A model generated the notes under the pieces. That model was not told the DNA's origin and searched no databases. It was given only the letters and a program-made list of their open reading frames with translations. The translations under genes and the position numbers were made by a program. A DNA stretch of 55,451 nt from a virus, in the IMG/VR virus record IMGVR_UViG_3300030090_003512, positions 1 to 55,451 of that record; one strand, written 5' to 3'. Shown in pieces: positions 52,009 to 55,451 of this stretch (within the stretch, counting starts at the first letter, position 1; each line of letters opens with the position of its first letter).

Positions 52009-52122
52009 TCATATACTAGACAAGTAATATAAGACTCTAATCGGTAGTAGGAGGACCTGTAAGTTACTTACGTAATCTCCCTCTGAACAACCAAGGTCAA
52101 AGTCCTCAAGACCTTTGGCCAT
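52009..52122 (-). CDS. Candidate 37-aa ORF, uncertain
   Basis: ATG 52122 opens 37 codons (MAKGLEDFDLGCSEGDYVSN...). The first half has protein-like composition, the second is hydrophobic (VLLLPIRVLYYL). The same bases form hairpins, so it may be structured RNA instead. No overlap or promoter supports it. Confidence 0.25.
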   Translation of the reverse strand: MAKGLEDFDLGCSEGDYVSNLQVLLLPIRVLYYLSSI

Positions 52123-52130
52123 AAGGTTGT
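52087..52130. other. Nested hairpin
   Basis: ACAACC (52087-52092) pairs with GGTTGT (52125-52130), enclosing AAGGTC (52093-52098) with GACCTT (52110-52115). It is an imperfect two-step stem next to a second palindrome, GTAAGT-T-ACTTAC (52059-52071). Confidence 0.5.
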
Positions 52131-52185
52131 GACTAAAGTCGTAGCAAAGTTACTACAAAAAATTTAAAAAGTCAAGCCCTAAGAA

Positions 52186-52233
52186 AAGAATCTGCGTGGT
52201 CGGCACGTTTTAGGTGCCTCCACTACGATTCTT
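52186..52233 (-). terminator. Long hairpin, probable minus-strand terminator
   Basis: AAGAATC/GATTCTT, GTGG/CCAC and GGCAC/GTGCC stack into an imperfect ~16-bp stem with a seven-base loop. On the minus strand it is followed by TTTTCTT. It overlaps the stop of the micropeptide at 52223 and would end that transcript. Confidence 0.6.
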
Positions 52234-52300
52234 CTCTGCACCATAACGTCATTCCTACACCAAGTATTGCATAAATAGAAAATACAATTAAAGCTGTCAT
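52223..52300 (-). CDS. 25-aa membrane micropeptide
   Basis: MTALIVFSIYAILGVGMTLW plus CREES: a single membrane helix with a charged end. A TAAATTTG element lies 20 bases before its ATG and a terminator hairpin begins at its stop, so promoter, frame and terminator form a self-contained unit. Too short for homology to decide. Confidence 0.45.
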   Translation of the reverse strand: MTALIVFSIYAILGVGMTLWCREES

Positions 52301-52320
52301 ATCTATTGAATTAGTATATG

Positions 52321-52328
52321 CAAATTTA
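52321..52328 (-). promoter_or_regulatory. TAnnTTTG element for the micropeptide
   Basis: TAAATTTG on the minus strand, 20 bases before ATG 52300. Confidence 0.4.
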
Positions 52329-52824
52329 GTGAAAACACCGCTTCCTAAGTGTTAAAAAAAATCTGAGCTATACAGATCCTGGGGATTATACATACATGCA
52401 GCCGTTGGCGCACGCAAACCGAAACGCATCTGCAACCCTACCACCCTCTGCAATACTGGTAACTTGTCAAAACTTTCAGCTTTTTGCCTATACGATTTTA
52501 CAGCGACTTATACAAGTTTATTATGTTAACAAACGCAAAGACAAAAAAGTCTGTGACAATCCCCACCCCGAACACGGGCAACGCACCAAGCCACCCCCGA
52601 CGGGGTACGCTATACAAAACATTTACGACTTCTGCAACTATTTAACAACTCTTTGCATTTGCCACCTTATACAATTTTTTTTTGACATATGCAAGGCCGT
52701 TAACATCTATTAACGTGATATCGCTATATATCCCTTCAAATGTTAAAATACTGTTAAAGTGTCGATAATATTTGCTTTTATCGAAGTGACTAACGTATAT
52801 TAGTACCAAGAAACAAACAAAGAA

Positions 52825-53022
52825 ATGAAAGTTTTAAATACCATACTATACGACAAGCGCTACCGCCGTGAGTACTCAAATAAGACTTACAGTAGTAGCA
52901 AAGGTCAGAAGACTAGCCGAGCGATGGCATCGACTGACCGCAAAGTTGTAGCGATATCTGACCGCATCGAGCGGAAAGACGCCCGCAAAGCATTTAACGA
53001 GATGAGACGCAAAAGAGCGTAA
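52825..53022 (+). CDS. Small basic hypothetical protein
   Basis: 65 residues, very basic (LYDKRYRREYSNKTYSSSKG, then RIERKDARKAFNEMRRKRA). First gene of the rightward block after the control region. Likely RNA or DNA binding by charge; could be an early host-takeover protein. No family recognised. Confidence 0.55.
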   Translation: MKVLNTILYDKRYRREYSNKTYSSSKGQKTSRAMASTDRKVVAISDRIERKDARKAFNEMRRKRA

Positions 53023-53092
53023 CGCCTCACAACGTACGAGCCCATTGAAATACGTGGGATAAGTGGCAGAGAACACACTGAATTACAACGGC

Positions 53093-53110
53093 GCACGGGT
53101 AAAGCCGTGC
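53093..53110 (+). terminator. Small GC hairpin, possible attenuator
   Basis: GCACGG (53093-53098) and CCGTGC (53105-53110) form a 6-bp stem with a six-base loop, followed by CCTAAATTTT. It lies between the first and second small genes. The U-run is short, so termination is likely partial. Confidence 0.4.
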
Positions 53111-53142
53111 CCTAAATTTTAATAAATAAAACCTTTTCAATA

Positions 53143-53247
53143 ATGAACGAAAACCAATTACCAAACGTGCAAGATTTAGCACTACAACAGGCTCTCCTAG
53201 ATATGGGAGCGGAGTTCGACCTAATTAATTTCGATAATGTACAATAA
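53143..53247 (+). CDS. Small acidic hypothetical protein (34 aa)
   Basis: 34 residues (MNENQLPNVQDLALQQALLD, ending INFDNVQ). Helical, acidic. Its stop overlaps the next micro-gene by 11 bases, which supports translation. Function unknown. Confidence 0.45.
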   Translation: MNENQLPNVQDLALQQALLDMGAEFDLINFDNVQ

Positions 53248-53320
53248 TGCCGACAACCCAAGCGTTCTAGAAATGACGCTACTATTTATAATCATGTTAC
53301 TATGCTGTTGTGTATGGTAA
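53237..53320 (+). CDS. 27-aa membrane micropeptide
   Basis: MYNNADNPSVLEMTLLFIIM followed by LLCCCVW: a short polar start and one membrane helix. Overlaps the upstream frame. Single-helix micropeptides are common in early phage regions; function unknown. Confidence 0.4.
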   Translation: MYNNADNPSVLEMTLLFIIMLLCCCVW

Positions 53321-53336
53321 CGAAAACCAATAAGAG

Positions 53337-53555
53337 ATGAAAGTAATAAATAACAACCTAAGCTTAAGAAACTTTGACGCTTGGTCAGGGGCAAAGGACA
53401 CCAAGCAGTTAATTATTGAGAACGACAAAGAATCAGACTTCGAGTTTTTGATGGAAGATCTATACCCTGACGGCATGACAGAAACTCAGCTAAACGATAT
53501 CCTATGGTTTGAAACCGATTGGATATGTGAAACACTTGGAATTGATAACCAATAA
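53337..53555 (+). CDS. Small conserved phage protein
   Basis: 72 residues, acidic. LSLRNFDAWSGAKDTKQLII, then LYPDGMTETQLNDILWFETD and WICETLGI form a pattern shared by small hypothetical proteins of Firmicutes and Bacteroidota phages. Function unknown. Preceded by the repeated leader. Confidence 0.6.
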   Translation: MKVINNNLSLRNFDAWSGAKDTKQLIIENDKESDFEFLMEDLYPDGMTETQLNDILWFETDWICETLGIDNQ

Positions 53556-53567
53556 AATTAATAAGAG

Positions 53568-53714
53568 ATGAAAGACGTAAGCAAAAAAGACGTATTACTA
53601 ATTATCAATACATACCAAAACCATATCAATGATTTTGTAAACGTATCAGATAAAGATTTAGATGCTATCTACTTAGAGGTAGCAAAGAAGGACTTTGAAA
53701 ACCTATTTTTCTAA
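53568..53714 (+). CDS. Small hypothetical protein (48 aa)
   Basis: 48 residues (MKDVSKKDVLLIINTYQNHI...VAKKDFENLFF), helical and charged. Has the repeated leader just before its ATG and 12 bases to the next gene. Function unknown. Confidence 0.55.
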   Translation: MKDVSKKDVLLIINTYQNHINDFVNVSDKDLDAIYLEVAKKDFENLFF

Positions 53715-53726
53715 AACCAATAAGAG

Positions 53727-53858
53727 ATGAAATATTTAGTATGGGTGGGCGGAACGCCTAACGAATTTGATAACATTCTAGACGCTATGATAGAGCAGAT
53801 AGAATGGGAAAGTAAAGGGTACGATAATGTAATAATTGAAACAGAACGTAAAATATAA
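53727..53858 (+). CDS. Small hypothetical protein (43 aa)
   Basis: 43 residues (MKYLVWVGGTPNEFDNILDA...NVIIETERKI). Beta start, acidic helix, beta end; resembles short phage proteins that begin YxVWVGG. Preceded by the full repeated leader. Function unknown. Confidence 0.55.
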   Translation: MKYLVWVGGTPNEFDNILDAMIEQIEWESKGYDNVIIETERKI

Positions 53859-53862
53859 TATT

Positions 53863-54012
53863 ATGAAGAAATTTATTATCATCAGAATCGCTAGACTTAT
53901 TAGAAGAAAGGTGCACGTTGCAAAGAATATGCAACTAAAACACATAAACTATATGTATGACTACAACTATTTTAAGCTACTTAAATCTTACTATAAAGCA
54001 TTAATGTTATGA
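53863..54012 (+). CDS. Small basic tyrosine-rich protein (49 aa)
   Basis: 49 residues: basic amphipathic start (MKKFIIIRIARLIRRKVHVA) and a tyrosine-rich helix (YMYDYNYFKLLKSYYKAL). ATGA overlap with the next gene. Might associate with membrane or nucleic acid; unknown. Confidence 0.5.
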   Translation: MKKFIIIRIARLIRRKVHVAKNMQLKHINYMYDYNYFKLLKSYYKALML

Positions 54013-54308
54013 GCAAGGAATTATTCAAAACAATTGAAGCACAAGGTCGTTTAATTACTGAACTGCGTGGCGAATTAGAGAATAGGAAAGTGTATGCTGT
54101 CCACGTAATGGACTCACTATTGGACTACTCAGAACAAAAACTATTTACAAACTATTCAGATGCTTTACATGAGTTTCAATGTGCTGTTAATGAAGCAAAA
54201 AGCGACGATAGGATAAAAGAAATCTATACATATGAGGAAGGTGCGCTATACTATCAAGGCGATGAAAGTTCTGTAAAGATATTTATAGAAGAACTTATAA
54301 TAAACTAA
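54009..54308 (+). CDS. Small acidic hypothetical protein
   Basis: 99 residues. N-terminal coiled coil (IEAQGRLITELRGELENRKV) similar to the gene at 622. The rest has a helix with SEQKLFTNYSDALHEFQCAV and a beta end (KIFIEELIIN). Function unknown. Followed by a structured RNA-like spacer. Confidence 0.55.
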   Translation: MSKELFKTIEAQGRLITELRGELENRKVYAVHVMDSLLDYSEQKLFTNYSDALHEFQCAVNEAKSDDRIKEIYTYEEGALYYQGDESSVKIFIEELIIN

Positions 54309-54310
54309 AT

Positions 54311-54384
54311 AACAAGGCGAGCACACTGCCTAGACGTAGGAGGAAGGAGAGTGTTAGGGTTTGGAGCCAGCCTTGTTGTTTTTA
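54311..54384 (+). ncRNA. Putative structured RNA, about 74 nt
   Basis: AACAAGGC (54311-54318) pairs perfectly with GCCTTGTT (54370-54377), followed by a GTTTTT run. Inside, ACACT (54323-54327) pairs with AGTGT (54350-54354), enclosing CCTA-GACG-TAGG (54329-54340). The result is a closed, branched RNA ending in a U-run, in a 93-base gap between genes. It could be a small RNA with its own terminator or a cis-acting leader element. Confidence 0.5.
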
Positions 54385-54401
54385 ATTAAAACCAATAAAA
54401 C

Positions 54402-54674
54402 ATGGATATTAAGAAAGAACTTATTGAGAATCTTGCTCAATGTATGACAAAAAATCCAAGCGTATATGCGCATCAATTACTTACTCTGCGCTATCAATTA
54501 AATGACTTGCAGTCGAACTACGATTGGCTAGAGGCTGAGATGGAAATGCATCGTGATAGCTATGAAGGTATGGACGCAAGCCATAGAGCCGAATTGAGAG
54601 ACAAACATCACACAGCAAGGCGTGACTATTACGAGAATTTAAGGCAGTTAAAAGCACAATACTTAGAATCATGA
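54402..54674 (+). CDS. Small coiled-coil hypothetical protein
   Basis: 90 residues, nearly all helical (TLRYQLNDLQSNYDWLEAEM, ARRDYYENLRQLKAQYL). No family recognised. Preceded by the short form of the repeated leader; four-base overlap with the next gene. Confidence 0.55.
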   Translation: MDIKKELIENLAQCMTKNPSVYAHQLLTLRYQLNDLQSNYDWLEAEMEMHRDSYEGMDASHRAELRDKHHTARRDYYENLRQLKAQYLES

Positions 54675-55306
54675 AACAATTTACAAAAACACAAAAGCTA
54701 GTGTATGCTATGCTTACAGAAAGCACAGGTATTCACTTCTTAGATAGTGGAGGTACAAAAAATAGAATGTGGCAACGTAATAAACTCAAGACTATCGAGG
54801 ACTTTGATAATGAACAAGAGCAAACTATTGAGAAGTCTGAATGGACTGACAAAGACGGAAAGGTACACACCGAGTACGAGCGCACCGTTTCAGTATTCCA
54901 TTACCTGAGCGAATTAGAATTGGATCACGTGTGTGATAAGTTCAACGAACTCAACACGGACTGCCTAGAATGGGGTGGGGATATATCGTGGGGAGTATGT
55001 CAAGCAGGTGCTGACTTCTTAGAACTAATCAATATGGAAAGCAAACATCAATTCAATACATACAATGGAGATAGCGACCTATCCCAAGTGTTACAGGGTT
55101 CGTGGCTAGAGATGGACGGAGAGCCGTACCTACTCTTACAAATACATGGAGGTGCTGATGTCAGGGGCGGTTATACAGATGCTAAACTATTCAAACCAAG
55201 TGATGATTGGATAATACACCCATACTTACAAGAGTACATAGATAGCAATGAAATTGAGGAAGAATACGAATTATACCATGAAGAAAACCAAACCAAAACA
55301 AAATGA
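54671..55306 (+). CDS. Conserved phage protein of unknown function
   Basis: 211 residues. AMLTESTGIHFLDSGGTKNR, MWQRN, TVSVFHYLSELELDHVCDKF and LLLQIHGGADVRGGYTDAKL are conserved landmarks of a hypothetical family seen in phages of several phyla. The HGGADVRGGYT stretch suggests a folded alpha/beta domain, but no activity is known to me. C-terminus acidic. Overlaps genes on both sides by four bases. Confidence 0.65.
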   Translation: MKQFTKTQKLVYAMLTESTGIHFLDSGGTKNRMWQRNKLKTIEDFDNEQEQTIEKSEWTDKDGKVHTEYERTVSVFHYLSELELDHVCDKFNELNTDCLEWGGDISWGVCQAGADFLELINMESKHQFNTYNGDSDLSQVLQGSWLEMDGEPYLLLQIHGGADVRGGYTDAKLFKPSDDWIIHPYLQEYIDSNEIEEEYELYHEENQTKTK

Positions 55307-55451
55307 CAAAGCAAGAACGAATAGAACACATAAGCAACGCACTAAATGAATCTGGTGCATACAAGAAACTTGAATACTTCCTCGTGTATGAAGATGAAAC
55401 TAATGACTTCTTACTTACAGACATGGAGAACTTTGCATACGATCTCGAAGA
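55303..55451 (+). CDS. Small acidic protein, truncated by window end
   Basis: At least 49 codons (MTKQERIEHISNALNESGAY...MENFAYDLEE), running off the end. ATGA overlap with the previous gene. If the last base is joined to base 1, the frame continues without a stop into the gene at 5-367. Function unknown. Confidence 0.55.
   Translation, partial: MTKQERIEHISNALNESGAYKKLEYFLVYEDETNDFLLTDMENFAYDLE

Larger units (their letters stand above)
51966..52824 (+). other. 859-base divergent intergenic region (control region, origin candidate)
   Basis: Separates the leftward and rightward blocks. From left to right it holds structured sequence with a weak 37-codon minus-strand frame (52009-52130), a hairpin/terminator (52186-52233), a 25-codon membrane micropeptide with a promoter-like element (52223-52328), and a C-rich stretch with a hairpin (52593-52606). 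Five TATACA/TATACG motifs lie at 52369, 52489, 52509, 52611 and 52668. A T-rich tract (near 52671) and several GTTAA-containing words precede the first rightward gene. No convincing long gene. An origin is possible but not shown. Confidence 0.5.
53323..54404 (+). repeat. Repeated gene leader AACCAATAA(GAG)ATG
   Basis: AAAACCAATAAGAGATGA precedes the genes at 53337 and 53727. A split version (AACCAATAAAATTAATAAGAGATG) precedes 53568, and a shorter form (AAAACCAATAAAACATG) precedes 54402. It is A-rich without a Shine-Dalgarno core. It may be a translation enhancer or duplicated leader. Confidence 0.7.

Noticed and set aside
52369-52673. TATACA words as classical iterons
   Set aside because: Spacing is irregular (about 120, 20, 102 and 59 bases) and the word is short and A/T-rich, so they are noted as candidates only and not called an iteron array.
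52396-52713. Open frame of 105 codons in the control region, plus strand
   Set aside because: Odd composition (poly-Thr/Pro/His then Cys/Phe-rich), no overlap with neighbours, and it covers hairpins and the TATACA words. Probably open by chance.
1-55451. Searched for integrase, transposase, toxin-antitoxin or defence genes
   Set aside because: No recombinase, IS element, inverted terminal repeats or defence-system signature was recognised among the predicted proteins.

Overview
The window reads as the whole, or nearly the whole, genome of a tailed, podovirus-like phage of a member of the Bacteroidota, most likely a marine flavobacterium. Evidence for the host: low GC; start codons preceded by AT-rich leaders rather than Shine-Dalgarno sequences; repeated copies of the Bacteroidota -7 promoter element TATATTTG (TAnnTTTG) upstream of genes; a BT4734/VirE-type primase domain; and a gene product with a type IX secretion (T9SS) C-terminal sorting domain. 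Evidence for a short-tailed virion: terminase, portal, scaffold and capsid genes followed by tail-tubular and nozzle-like proteins and three internal/ejection-type proteins, with no sheath, tube or tape-measure gene. No integrase, DNA polymerase or RNA polymerase was recognised.

Layout. Plus-strand genes at 1-7390 and 52825-55451 form one rightward block if the ends are joined, and the reading frame does run open across the ends. This block holds many very small genes, then SSB, a tRNA-like element, an ERF annealing protein, a RecE-like exonuclease, two DnaA-domain-IV-like small proteins, a primase-helicase, a T7 endonuclease I-like resolvase and a second PD-(D/E)XK-like protein. Minus-strand genes run from 51965 down to 7466: small genes and a DUF5824-like protein, fibre-like protein, tandem GroES-like protein, terminase, portal, fibre genes with an embedded methyltransferase, an envelope cassette, capsid genes with scaffold and major capsid protein, tail connectors, nozzle, internal virion proteins (one with a peptidoglycan-hydrolase domain, one of 2678 residues), then M15 endolysin and holin. 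Two plus-strand islands break this block: a winged-helix regulator (48292-48723) and a secreted protein (49001-49348).

Control. The two blocks diverge from an 859-base region (51966-52824) with hairpins, TATACA repeats and a promoter-micropeptide-terminator unit, and they converge near 7390-7466. TATATTTG elements divide the leftward block at 50948, 48992, 48286, 43853, 37424, 32600 and 27651. Strong intrinsic terminators lie after the capsid genes (28586-28617) and just before the tail genes (27655-27677).

Most notable is the envelope cassette at 32617-37412. It sits between the fibre and capsid genes and has its own promoter. It encodes a T9SS-sorted repeat protein, a likely outer-membrane barrel, an exported thioredoxin-fold protein without CXXC, and a membrane/coiled-coil protein. 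It looks like a set of genes for remodelling the surface of the infected cell.
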